Origin: an uncultured Oscillospiraceae bacterium
GTDB lineage: Bacteria > Bacillota > Clostridia > Oscillospirales > Acutalibacteraceae
Direction: 5' to 3'
Length of the DNA: 5,438 bases
Assembly (NCBI GenBank): GCA_900545655.1
Contig: UQZY01000061.1
Location: forward strand, 1-5,438
Both the position numbers and the translations under genes were made by a program. Below the pieces are notes generated by a model, which was given only the letters and a program-made list of their open reading frames with translations, was not told the origin of the DNA and searched no databases. This document shows positions 1 to 5,083 of the stretch, in pieces (positions within the stretch are counted from its first letter, which is position 1; the number at the start of each line of letters is the position of its first letter).

Positions 1-27
1 GAGCCGAGCCGAGCCGAGCCGAGCCGA
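1..27. repeat. GAGCC pentanucleotide tandem repeat (at least 5 units)
   Basis: Five perfect GAGCC units (GGCTC on the minus strand) plus two bases of a sixth begin at the first base of the window, so the true copy number is unknown. The tract sits about 9 codons inside the partial gene that starts at 55. Short tandem repeats with a unit not divisible by three, placed near the 5' end of a gene, are the usual substrate for slipped-strand phase variation (established for other bacteria; inferred here). The window may begin here because an assembly broke at the repeat. Confidence 0.9.
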
Positions 28-55
28 CAGGAATTTTCATACCGTTCGTCGTCAT
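1..55 (-). CDS. Partial CDS, N-terminus only, with pentanucleotide-encoded GSARL repeat
   Basis: An open frame starts with ATG at 55-53 and runs off the window at base 1. The visible peptide begins MTTNGMKIPV and continues as repeated GSARL. The start is supported by a strong ribosome binding site, GGAGGGGG (minus strand of 64-71), 8 bases before the ATG, and by the orientation of all neighbouring genes. A second in-frame ATG lies at 40-38. The rest of the gene is missing, so no function can be assigned. The repeat unit is 5 bases, so every reading frame gives the same GSARL peptide while a change in copy number shifts everything downstream. No convincing promoter of its own is visible; it may be reached by readthrough from the 170-residue gene across the weak hairpin at 91-107. 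The opposite strand is also open through the repeat (EPSRA) but lacks a comparable start signal within the window. Confidence 0.5.
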   Translation of the reverse strand, partial: MTTNGMKIPVGSARLGSA

Positions 56-90
56 TGTCAAGTCCCCCTCCGTATAAAAGTCACAAACGC

Positions 91-107
91 TGAGGCAAAA
101 GGCCTCA
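91..107 (-). terminator. Possible weak terminator or attenuator hairpin
   Basis: TGAGGC (91-96) and GCCTCA (102-107) form a perfect 6-bp stem with a 5-base loop, just after the stop codon of the 170-residue gene (112-114). CAAA and TTTG flank the stem and could extend it past a small bulge. On the minus strand it is followed by GCGTTTGTGACTTTT, so the T tract is interrupted and displaced. It may terminate poorly and allow readthrough to the gene starting at 55. Confidence 0.4.
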
Positions 108-111
108 TTTG

Positions 112-624
112 TTACCTGTGTTTGTTATAACTGTTTGCGTAAATCTGTAAAATCTCCGCATATACCTTTGCATCGGTTGCGAGGTCAGGATTTTTCTCCG
201 CAAACATCGGAAGCAGGTCGATATACTGTATGTAGAATGTTCTTGAAAGATGATTGACATCCTTTTCCGTAATTCCGAGCTTGTCGTCATCTGCGTGTCT
301 GTCGATAGGCTGCCAAACAGCCTTATACTCCTTCTTTGCCCTTCCGAACGCCTTGTACGGATGAACAAATACAACCTTACCGTCCTTGTTTATACCAAGC
401 TCGAATTTTTCGGATTTTTCACTTGCCATAAGAGCAGTGTAGGTTTCTTCGGAAACAAGTCCCGAATCCGGATTATAAGCATAAACAGCCTTATTGTCAT
501 TCGGTACATTGTAATAAGGCATAAGAACACCGAAGAACAGGTAAAGTAAAAGAATAAATACTGCAAGCCCTACAAAAGCAAGAGCGCCTATGGTGGCTCC
601 CGCCATCCTGAGATATTTTTTCAC
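112..624 (-). CDS. Single-pass membrane protein of unknown function (170 aa, GTG start)
   Basis: I do not recognise this family. The protein begins (M)KKYLRMAGATIGALAF, has one strongly hydrophobic segment at about residues 9-36 ending in GVLMPYY, and then a hydrophilic domain of about 130 residues rich in Lys, Asp, Tyr and Ala. Basic residues before the helix suggest the C-terminal domain lies outside the cell. No catalytic motif is evident. The start is set at GTG 624 because GAGGAGG (634-640, minus strand) sits 9 bases upstream. The longer in-frame ATG at 678 would place the start inside a plausible -10 box and has no ribosome binding site; an ATG at 660 also lacks one. The gene follows the ribbon-helix-helix gene by 65 bases, so it is probably the third gene of the SPFH operon, with a possible extra internal promoter. 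It may be a partner of the SPFH protein, by context only. Confidence 0.8.
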   Translation of the reverse strand: MKKYLRMAGATIGALAFVGLAVFILLLYLFFGVLMPYYNVPNDNKAVYAYNPDSGLVSEETYTALMASEKSEKFELGINKDGKVVFVHPYKAFGRAKKEYKAVWQPIDRHADDDKLGITEKDVNHLSRTFYIQYIDLLPMFAEKNPDLATDAKVYAEILQIYANSYNKHR

Positions 625-633
625 GTTGATTTT

Positions 634-640
634 CCTCCTC
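634..640 (-). promoter_or_regulatory. Ribosome binding site that fixes the GTG start at 624
   Basis: The minus strand reads GAGGAGG followed by AAAATCAAC and GTG. This is a near-perfect anti-Shine-Dalgarno match with 9-base spacing, and no comparable site precedes the in-frame ATGs at 660 and 678. It therefore shortens the protein from 188 to 170 residues. Confidence 0.85.
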
Positions 641-673
641 AAAGTTACCGATAAACTCATCTGTATGCATTTT

Positions 674-703
674 ATCATATTCCGAGAGTTTACTCAATAT
701 CAA
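674..703 (-). promoter_or_regulatory. Possible internal promoter for the 170-aa membrane protein
   Basis: On the minus strand TTGATA (698-703), 18 bases, then TATGAT (674-679): each box is one mismatch from the sigma-A consensus. It overlaps the end of the ribbon-helix-helix gene (stop at 690-692) and would give a leader of about 40 bases before the GTG at 624. A TGATATT half-site (696-702) resembling the palindrome in the SPFH promoter overlaps the -35 box. The match could be chance in AT-rich DNA. Confidence 0.35.
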
Positions 704-893
704 ATTCGGGCGGAACATCAAGTTCATGAGGCACGGGAGCACCGTTTTTCTTTCTTTGTTTGACACATTCTGTGAGAAGATATTCAATCTGACCGTTTAC
801 AGATCTGAAATCATCTTCCGCCCACGAAGCAACAGCGTCGTAGAGCTTCGGTGACAGTCTGAGGGGAACCTGTTTTTTTGCGTTATCAGCCAT
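690..893 (-). CDS. Arc-like ribbon-helix-helix DNA-binding protein (67 aa)
   Basis: A small DNA-binding protein of the Arc/MetJ ribbon-helix-helix fold. KKQVPLRLSPKLYDAV (about residues 6-21) gives the strand that inserts into the DNA groove and the start of helix A; FRSVNGQIEYLLTECVKQRK (about 29-48) has the RSVN-x-x-I turn and helix B typical of Arc. A short acidic, Pro-rich tail (HELDVPPEFDIE) follows. Such proteins bind DNA as dimers and higher oligomers on short palindromes. The start at ATG 893 is chosen over an in-frame ATG at 995 because GGAAGG (901-906) lies 7 bases upstream and because the longer form would overlap the SPFH gene by about 50 bases with an unrelated N-terminal extension. 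It lies 50 bases after the SPFH stop in the same operon. By inference it may autoregulate through the palindrome at 1991-2007. The fold call is strong; the target is a guess. Confidence 0.88.
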   Translation of the reverse strand: MADNAKKQVPLRLSPKLYDAVASWAEDDFRSVNGQIEYLLTECVKQRKKNGAPVPHELDVPPEFDIE

Positions 894-943
894 CTTTTTA
901 CCTTCCGTCAAATAATTTTTCAGGTTTTTACCGAATTTTCTTA

Positions 944-1942
944 TCAGTAAAGCGAGCCTGAATTCACTATCGGTTGAGCATCTCTGTTTCCGCAAAGGAC
1001 AACAAGGAGATTCGACACCATCGCCGCCTTACGTTCTTCGTCAAGATTTACAATCTCATTCTCCGAAAGCTTTTCAAGTGCCATTTCAACCATTCCAACC
1101 GCACCGTCAACTATCATCTTTCTTGCGTCGACGATAGCTGAAGCCTGCTGTCTTTGAAGCATAACAGCCGCGATTTCGGGAGCATACGCAAGGTATGTGA
1201 TACGAGCCTCTATAACTTCAATTCCGGCTTCCTCAACCTTACTCTGAATCTCTTTTCTTATCCTCTCGGTAACGACCTCGGATGAGCCGCGAAGGCTGCC
1301 CTCATCAGGCTCTCCGTCGCCTGTGGTATCAACATTTTCAGCGACATCATAAGGATAAACGCGTACAACATTACGAAGAGCGCTGTCACACTGGAGAGAA
1401 AGGTACTCCTTGTAATTGTCTACATTGAAAACAGCTTTTGCGGTATCTGTTACTCTCCACATAACCGCAATTCCTATCTCGACAGGATTTCCGAGACAGT
1501 CGTTTACCTTCTGTCTTGAATTGTTAAGAGTCATTATTTTAAGTGATATCTTCTTATTTGCGCCCATTTGAACTCCCTCTGACGAGCCTGAAACCAAGCT
1601 GAGCGCGTCCGAGCCAACATCTCCGCTCTGATTGAGCTTTGTCGACGCAGCCGGATTTACAGCCGTGCAGAAAGGATTTACAAAATAAAAACCCGCGTCC
1701 TTGAGCGTTCCGACATACTTTCCGAAGAGAGTGAGAACAAGAGCCTCCTGCGGCTTCAACACCTTAAGACCCGGCCAGACAATCCATCCGATTGAAAGAT
1801 AAACAACGGAAATAATCAATAAAGCGCCGTTTCCCGAACTTGATGCGCTAATAACTCCGAACACCGCGGCGATATAAAGCGCAATCGAAACAAGCAGCAC
1901 GAGCATACCGATTTTGTTTTTGTTTAATACTTTTTCTTCCAT
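944..1942 (-). CDS. SPFH / Band 7 (stomatin-prohibitin-flotillin) domain membrane protein
   Basis: A 332-residue membrane scaffold protein of the SPFH superfamily, whose members oligomerise on the inner face of membranes and organise microdomains or guard proteases. Two N-terminal hydrophobic segments (about residues 11-32 and 39-57) are followed by the Band 7 domain: VLKPQEALVLTLFGKYVGTL (62-80), DAGFYFVNPF (82-91), and a core with NPVEIGIAVMWRVTDTAKAVF (152-172) and ALRNVVRVYPYD (188-199). An insert TTGDGEPDEGSLRGS (206-220) precedes a long amphipathic helix (222-239), then IEVIEARITYLAYAPEIA (241-258) and an Ala/Gln-rich helix (259-275). It ends in QPIVNSGSLY, resembling the tails of bacterial relatives. 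The ATG at 1942 has GGGAGG 8 bases upstream. It is the first gene of an operon with the ribbon-helix-helix gene, behind the promoter at 1989-2017. There is no NfeD-like gene alongside, unlike many bacterial SPFH loci. Its specific client is unknown. Confidence 0.93.
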   Translation of the reverse strand: MEEKVLNKNKIGMLVLLVSIALYIAAVFGVISASSSGNGALLIISVVYLSIGWIVWPGLKVLKPQEALVLTLFGKYVGTLKDAGFYFVNPFCTAVNPAASTKLNQSGDVGSDALSLVSGSSEGVQMGANKKISLKIMTLNNSRQKVNDCLGNPVEIGIAVMWRVTDTAKAVFNVDNYKEYLSLQCDSALRNVVRVYPYDVAENVDTTGDGEPDEGSLRGSSEVVTERIRKEIQSKVEEAGIEVIEARITYLAYAPEIAAVMLQRQQASAIVDARKMIVDGAVGMVEMALEKLSENEIVNLDEERKAAMVSNLLVVLCGNRDAQPIVNSGSLY

Positions 1943-1988
1943 AAGACAAACCTCCCACTTGATTTTTTAAGTCTTATTTGCTATGTAT

Positions 1989-2017
1989 ATGATATCATTC
2001 TGATATCGTTCTGTCAA
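1989..2017 (-). promoter_or_regulatory. Strong sigma-A promoter for the SPFH operon
   Basis: On the minus strand a consensus -35 TTGACA (2012-2017), a 17-base spacer and -10 TATCAT (1989-1994), preceded by TGA so that it also fits an extended -10. The expected transcription start is near 1982, giving a leader of about 40 bases to the ATG at 1942. It lies between the transglutaminase gene (stop at 2038) and the SPFH gene. No terminator is visible after the transglutaminase gene, so some readthrough into this operon is possible. Confidence 0.85.
1991..2007. promoter_or_regulatory. Perfect palindrome overlapping the SPFH promoter (candidate operator)
   Basis: GATATCA (1991-1997), TTC, TGATATC (2001-2007) is a perfect 7-bp inverted repeat with a 3-base centre. 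It covers most of the -10 box and half of the spacer of the promoter, where a bound protein would block RNA polymerase. The ribbon-helix-helix protein encoded in the same operon is the natural candidate binder (inference). Confidence 0.6.
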
Positions 2018-2037
2018 CGGTCTTTAAAATTATTTTT

Positions 2038-3546
2038 TCAGGCAAACGGATATTTTCCGTACCCGGCCGCTCCGCCGAGTGTAGGAAATCCATCCGCCCA
2101 GCCGTGCTGTCCGTCCATGGTGAGTTCAACCCACTGGTGCGTATATCCGTTTTCGTTTACATGTTGCCATGAATAACCCATGCACTCGAGAACCATACCG
2201 AGTGCACGTGCGGTTCCGGCACATGAGTACTCTCCTTTTATAAATACACCGTATGCGGAGGCATAGTAATCGCCCTCCATAGTGTATCTGCATTTGCTTG
2301 CATATTCCGCAACTCTTTGTGCAGCCCTTGTAACCTTCTTAAGATCTGTGTCAAGGCTTGCATCCGCTTTTATCTCATTTGCAATTTTCTGGGCAATAAC
2401 ACGTGCCTGTGCGTTGAGTTCAGGAGTTGCATTGCCCGGCTGGTTTTTGTATTTTTTAGTCGGAGTGTAGGTATTTTGATTATTGTTTTTGTTTACCGTG
2501 TTTCTGTCGGCGGAATTGCCCGCAGACTGCTTAATTTCTGCCTTTGCGCTTACCGTCTCACACTTTTCGCTTACAACCTTTTCATTCTCGCCGAAAGCAA
2601 CCGTCACCGTAACGTAATAAAATCTTGTCGTTCCGGTCTTAAGCTTTGTCTCCGTGTACGCAGTCTCAGAAAGGCTGTCGGAAAGAGCCGTATATTCGCC
2701 GTCCTTTTTGTCAGAGCCATAAAGCTGATATGTAACCTTTGCTCCGTCCGAAAGTGTATCCTTAAGCTTATCCCATTTTACACTTATGGAGTTTCCGTCC
2801 TTTGCAGACGCCGTAAGTCCGGTTATCGCAGACGGAAGTGTTATGACCTCAACAGCCTTTGACGGCTTTGTTTCAAAGGTTTTGTCACCGATGGTCACTG
2901 TTGCCGTAAGCTTAAATGTATACTTTGTAAGCGGAGTGAGTCCCGTTACGGTATATACCGTTTCCTTTACGTCTTTTACGTTGTTATCCTTGTCGAATGA
3001 CGAAACCTGAATACTGTATGTTATGGATATATCGCCGTTCTTTGCGCTGTTATCAGATAAACCGCAACTGTCCCAATTAAGAGTTACGGAATCTGCCGAG
3101 GTCTTGTCAATTTTCAGGATATCCCCAAGTTCCGACAATTCCCCGGTATGTACGACAACCGGTTCAAGAGCCTTGTGATAACCGTTTTTGTCCTTTTCGG
3201 CAATGGTTACATAATATTCCGTGTCCGGGTGCAATCCCTCGATTTTGCACTTTCCGTTTTTAAGGTTTATTCCCTCTTTTACCGTCAGAGTCTTTGACTC
3301 ATCCGGATTCGAAAGTGCCTTGTCTGCGTCAGATGCTTCGAACTTTGAGGAGGAATATACTATGGCGGCTTTTATATCTTCCTTTGATGCTTTCCATGTA
3401 ACCTCCACCGTATTCCACTCGCTGCCCGTAGCCTTGAACACCTTTACGTGCCTGCTATTACCGTAGAGAAGAATTCCTCCCGCAACTGCCAAAACAACAA
3501 GCGCCGCTACAACGGCAATGATTATTATTTTCTTTTTCTTATTCAT
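2038..3546 (-). CDS. Membrane-anchored surface protein: three fibronectin type III domains plus transglutaminase-like domain
   Basis: A 502-residue exported protein. KKKK at 3-6 and a hydrophobic segment to about 28 form a signal anchor; no lipobox Cys is seen. Three fibronectin type III-like repeats follow at roughly 33-134, 142-236 and 239-334, with the usual marks (SVTLNW, GLTPLTKYTFKLTA, ISVKWDK, TTRFYYVTVT). An Asn/Thr/Lys-rich linker (335-372) leads to a transglutaminase-like (papain-fold) domain at 375-502. The candidate catalytic triad is Cys442 in YSCAGTARALGMVLECMGY, His470 in THQWVEL and Asp485 in HGWADGF. Such domains act as peptidases, amidases or crosslinkers on cell-surface substrates; the true reaction cannot be told here. 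The ATG at 3546 has a G-rich but imperfect site (GGGGG, 7 bases upstream), so translation may partly depend on coupling to the ferredoxin gene 20 bases before it. No terminator is visible after it. Confidence 0.88.
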   Translation of the reverse strand: MNKKKKIIIIAVVAALVVLAVAGGILLYGNSRHVKVFKATGSEWNTVEVTWKASKEDIKAAIVYSSSKFEASDADKALSNPDESKTLTVKEGINLKNGKCKIEGLHPDTEYYVTIAEKDKNGYHKALEPVVVHTGELSELGDILKIDKTSADSVTLNWDSCGLSDNSAKNGDISITYSIQVSSFDKDNNVKDVKETVYTVTGLTPLTKYTFKLTATVTIGDKTFETKPSKAVEVITLPSAITGLTASAKDGNSISVKWDKLKDTLSDGAKVTYQLYGSDKKDGEYTALSDSLSETAYTETKLKTGTTRFYYVTVTVAFGENEKVVSEKCETVSAKAEIKQSAGNSADRNTVNKNNNQNTYTPTKKYKNQPGNATPELNAQARVIAQKIANEIKADASLDTDLKKVTRAAQRVAEYASKCRYTMEGDYYASAYGVFIKGEYSCAGTARALGMVLECMGYSWQHVNENGYTHQWVELTMDGQHGWADGFPTLGGAAGYGKYPFA

Positions 3547-3566
3547 AAAACTGCCCCCAATTACAG

Positions 3567-4322
3567 TTATTTTACTACAGCTTCAATATGGTATCTGGGC
3601 TTTCCGACGCTTTTCTTTCCGTATTCAATCGCAGACGTCGGACAGTAACAAATGCACGCCATACAATGGGTACAAGTCTTGCCCCATACAGGTTTATTAT
3701 TTTCAATTTTGATGTTATTAAGCGGACAAAGCTCCGCACATCTGCCGCACCCTATACAATCCTTGCCGGCATAAAATTTATCCGACTTGACACAGAGAGA
3801 ATAAAACACGGGATTTACCGGTCCGCTCAAAAACCTGTCATAAAGGTTGTTCCTCATGGGTAAAAAAGCGCGGTCACTTTCCAGAAAGTCGATTGTTTTC
3901 AGAATATCCTGCTCCGCCTGTTCAACAATTTTTTTCGCTTCCGTATTTGACGGCACATCAAACATGGCGATATAATTCTCCGGCATAACAATCTCCGCCG
4001 TACCCATATACTTAAAGGCTTTATCCTTACAAAGCCTTATGTTGTACTTCGCCGCATTTCCTACCTCTCCGCCGCATGTCATAACGAACCACACGGGTAT
4101 ATTACCTTTGAATTCTGTTTTTTCAATCAAATCGCTTACAATACGTGGAACTCGCCATGCATAAGTGGGCGTTACAAATATAAGCCTTTTATAATCTTTT
4201 TCACCGACGGATTCTCCGAATTTTATTGCATCATTCATACAGAAAAGCTCATCATTAAGAGCCGATGCAATCCTTTTTGCAACATATCCGCTATTTCCGG
4301 TTCCCGTAAAATATAATACCAT
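3567..4322 (-). CDS. EFR1 family protein: flavodoxin-like domain fused to a 2[4Fe-4S] ferredoxin
   Basis: A 251-residue cytoplasmic electron-transfer protein of the EFR1 type. The N-terminal flavodoxin-like fold opens VLYFTGTGNSGYVAK, with TGTGNS (residues 6-11) as the FMN phosphate-binding loop, followed by FVTPTYAWRVPRIV (49-62) and FVMTCGGEVG (79-88). The C-terminus is a bacterial ferredoxin with Cys189-x2-Cys192-x2-Cys195-x3-Cys199-Pro and Cys217-x2-Cys220-x2-Cys223-x3-Cys227-Pro, so both clusters look complete; Cys225 is an extra cysteine. Length and domain order match the family, common in anaerobic Firmicutes, where the protein likely passes electrons through FMN and iron-sulfur clusters to partners not well defined. 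The ATG at 4322 has AAAGGA 8 bases upstream and is 4 bases after the stop of the membrane-protein gene, indicating translational coupling in one operon. Confidence 0.93.
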   Translation of the reverse strand: MVLYFTGTGNSGYVAKRIASALNDELFCMNDAIKFGESVGEKDYKRLIFVTPTYAWRVPRIVSDLIEKTEFKGNIPVWFVMTCGGEVGNAAKYNIRLCKDKAFKYMGTAEIVMPENYIAMFDVPSNTEAKKIVEQAEQDILKTIDFLESDRAFLPMRNNLYDRFLSGPVNPVFYSLCVKSDKFYAGKDCIGCGRCAELCPLNNIKIENNKPVWGKTCTHCMACICYCPTSAIEYGKKSVGKPRYHIEAVVK

Positions 4323-4326
4323 ATGC

Positions 4327-4698
4327 TCAATCCTTTTTTATTAAATCCTTAAAGAAACATTTGTAGACCAAATAAGCTCCGGCTCCCCAGAACGGAATCG
4401 TTGCAAGCAGCATCATTTTATCAGACGATTCACATATCTTATAGCAAAAAAAGATCAGGAAGCCAAACCAAAAAACTATGAATGAAATATTTTGCACCTT
4501 TTTGAAAATTTCAAACAAATTAAGCCTATCCGTAAGTACAAACACACACATAAGTGTTTCCGACAATGCAAATAAAATAAAAGGCAATATAATCACTTTT
4601 GCCATAACAGAATCCTGTTTCGTGAGTATGACACATAAAAAAAGCGTCCCAGCCAGCGATGTAATAATTTGAGTTATATATAAAACCTTATCTCTCAT
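4327..4698 (-). CDS. Small four-helix membrane protein of unknown function (123 aa)
   Basis: I do not recognise a family. The 123-residue protein is almost entirely membrane-embedded, with helices at about 6-26, 34-55, 70-89 and 95-115, short loops, and a basic tail KDLIKKD that suggests a cytoplasmic C-terminus. No ligand or catalytic motif is visible; a TDRLNLFEIFKKVQN loop (56-70) separates helices 2 and 3. The start is set at ATG 4698 because GAAGGA (4706-4711) lies 7 bases upstream, while the longer in-frame ATG at 4764 is upstream of the -10 box and so outside the expected transcript. It is the first gene of the operon with the EFR1 gene (4-base gap) and the transglutaminase gene. It could be a membrane partner for the ferredoxin, by context only. 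Confidence 0.75.
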   Translation of the reverse strand: MRDKVLYITQIITSLAGTLFLCVILTKQDSVMAKVIILPFILFALSETLMCVFVLTDRLNLFEIFKKVQNISFIVFWFGFLIFFCYKICESSDKMMLLATIPFWGAGAYLVYKCFFKDLIKKD

Positions 4699-4705
4699 AA
4701 CCGTA

Positions 4706-4711
4706 TCCTTC
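4706..4711 (-). promoter_or_regulatory. Ribosome binding site that fixes the ATG start at 4698
   Basis: The minus strand reads GAAGGA, TACGGTT, ATG. The 7-base spacing and location downstream of the predicted transcription start support a 123-residue product instead of the 145-residue open frame from 4764. Confidence 0.8.
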
Positions 4712-4737
4712 AAATAACCAATCAAATTTTCCAGTTG

Positions 4738-4766
4738 ATTATAGCACAAAAACATATAAAACAAAA
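4738..4766 (-). promoter_or_regulatory. Extended -10 promoter for the membrane protein-EFR1-transglutaminase operon
   Basis: The minus strand contains TGTGCTATAAT: a perfect -10 TATAAT (4738-4743) with the TG extension one base upstream. At 17-base spacing the -35 position reads TTTTGT (4761-4766), a poor match, as often seen with extended -10 promoters. Transcription would begin near 4731, leaving a leader of about 33 bases to the ATG at 4698. Confidence 0.7.
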
Positions 4767-4781
4767 TGTCTTATATGTTTT
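4749..4781. promoter_or_regulatory. Perfect 11-bp AT-rich inverted repeat next to the operon promoter
   Basis: AAAACATATAA (4749-4759) and TTATATGTTTT (4771-4781) are exact inverted repeats around an 11-base centre. The repeat covers about -18 to -50 of the predicted promoter, so it could be an operator or activator site. Read as RNA on the minus strand it is a hairpin ending in TTTTTG directly after the third tRNA-Asn 3' end copy (4785-4797), in the same position as the two terminators after the other copies; a weak terminator is therefore an equal alternative. Confidence 0.55.
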
Positions 4782-4784
4782 GTA

Positions 4785-4955
4785 CGCCTCAAACAGGTTA
4801 TCTTCCCTGCTTCTCGGTCAGAAACATAGTCGTACTGCTCGCTTGCAGCGCTTCGCATTACTCCTTGTTTCTTCCTGCTCAGGCACTGCCTTCATCTGCC
4901 ACCGGCAGCGGCAGTACCTGACCCAGTTAACAGCGCGTGCTCATTCTATCATATC
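4785..4955 (-). pseudogene. Decayed, interrupted tRNA-Asn remnant
   Basis: Two separated parts match the intact tRNA-Asn at 5210-5285. GTTAACAGCGCGTGCTC (4926-4942, plus strand) equals the anticodon-arm/D-arm segment at 5247-5264 with one base deleted, and further weak similarity runs to about 4955. CGCCTCAAACAGG (4785-4797) equals the 3' T-stem and acceptor strand. A T-stem-like pairing remains (4794-4797 with 4806-4809, 8-base loop). Between the parts lie about 115 bases of structured sequence not found in the tRNA. The anticodon stem is broken and CCA is replaced by TACA, so it cannot be a working tRNA. An alternative is two independent fragments. Confidence 0.5.
4816..4923 (-). other. Compact multi-hairpin element (candidate structured RNA or repeat)
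   Basis: Hairpin 1 pairs 4910-4921 with 4879-4890 (12 bp, TCAGGTACTGCC with GGCAGTGCCTGA on the minus strand) and contains an inner 5-bp hairpin, CTGCC/GGCAG, at 4896-4908. Hairpin 2 pairs GAAACA/TGTTTC (4866-4871 with 4821-4826), then GTAATGC/GCAGTAC (4855-4861 with 4832-4838, one mismatch), then a CGCT/AGCG tip at 4840-4850. GGTCAG/CTGACC (4918-4923 with 4816-4821) could close both into a three-way junction, competing with the base of hairpin 1. The one imperfect pair of hairpin 1 is a U-G wobble only on the minus strand, hinting at minus-strand RNA. I see no match to the conserved cores of RNase P, SRP, tmRNA or 6S RNA. Confidence 0.45.
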
Positions 4956-5018
4956 AGTCGGCAGCGCTACGCGGATTGTCACTGCGGTGTTTCAGGTTAG
5001 AAATCTACTTTCAGACAT

Positions 5019-5056
5019 AAAAGAACCGAAGAAGAAAAATCTTCTTCGGTTCTTTT
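5019..5056. terminator. Perfect 17-bp bidirectional intrinsic terminator
   Basis: AAAAGAACCGAAGAAGA (5019-5035), loop AAAA, and TCTTCTTCGGTTCTTTT (5040-5056) form a perfect 17-bp stem with T runs at both outer ends, so it can stop transcription from either side. On the minus strand its stem starts on the final A of the CCA of the second tRNA-Asn 3' end copy, mirroring the arrangement after the intact tRNA-Asn. Confidence 0.85.
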
Positions 5057-5083
5057 GGCGCCTCAAACAGGTTATTCCCCTGT
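5056..5083 (-). pseudogene. tRNA-Asn 3'-end fragment with CCA and altered T-loop
   Basis: The 16 bases TGGCGCCTCAAACAGG (5056-5071) are identical to the 3' end of the intact tRNA-Asn (5210-5225): CCA, discriminator G, acceptor strand and 3' T-stem. A T-stem can still form (5067-5071 with 5079-5083) around a 7-base loop, but the loop reads GGAATAA on the minus strand instead of TTCGAGT. D-arm and anticodon arm are absent. It could be a decayed tRNA copy or an attachment-site duplication left by an integrated element. Confidence 0.65.

Noticed and set aside
1..27. CRISPR array at the pentamer repeat
   Set aside because: The units are 5 bases, contiguous and without spacers, so this is a microsatellite.
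56..100. Promoter for the partial gene at 55
   Set aside because: TTGCCT and TTATAC boxes are only about 15 bases apart and the start would fall on or next to the ribosome binding site.
625..678. N-terminal extension of the 170-residue membrane protein to ATG 678
   Set aside because: No ribosome binding site, and the ATG lies in a probable -10 box. GTG 624 has GAGGAGG at 9 bases.
497..787. Minus-strand 96-codon frame overlapping the ribbon-helix-helix and 170-residue genes
   Set aside because: Out of frame with both supported genes, spans their junction and encodes a sequence without domain-like features.
894..995. N-terminal extension of the ribbon-helix-helix protein to ATG 995
   Set aside because: It would overlap the SPFH gene and adds 34 residues foreign to the family; ATG 893 has GGAAGG at 7 bases.
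2282..3010. Several plus-strand open frames opposite the transglutaminase gene, up to 181 codons
   Set aside because: They are shadows of a gene with clear domains; none has a ribosome binding site or a recognisable product.
4699..4764. N-terminal extension of the small membrane protein to ATG 4764
   Set aside because: The ATG lies upstream of the -10 box TATAAT at 4738-4743; ATG 4698 has a good ribosome binding site.
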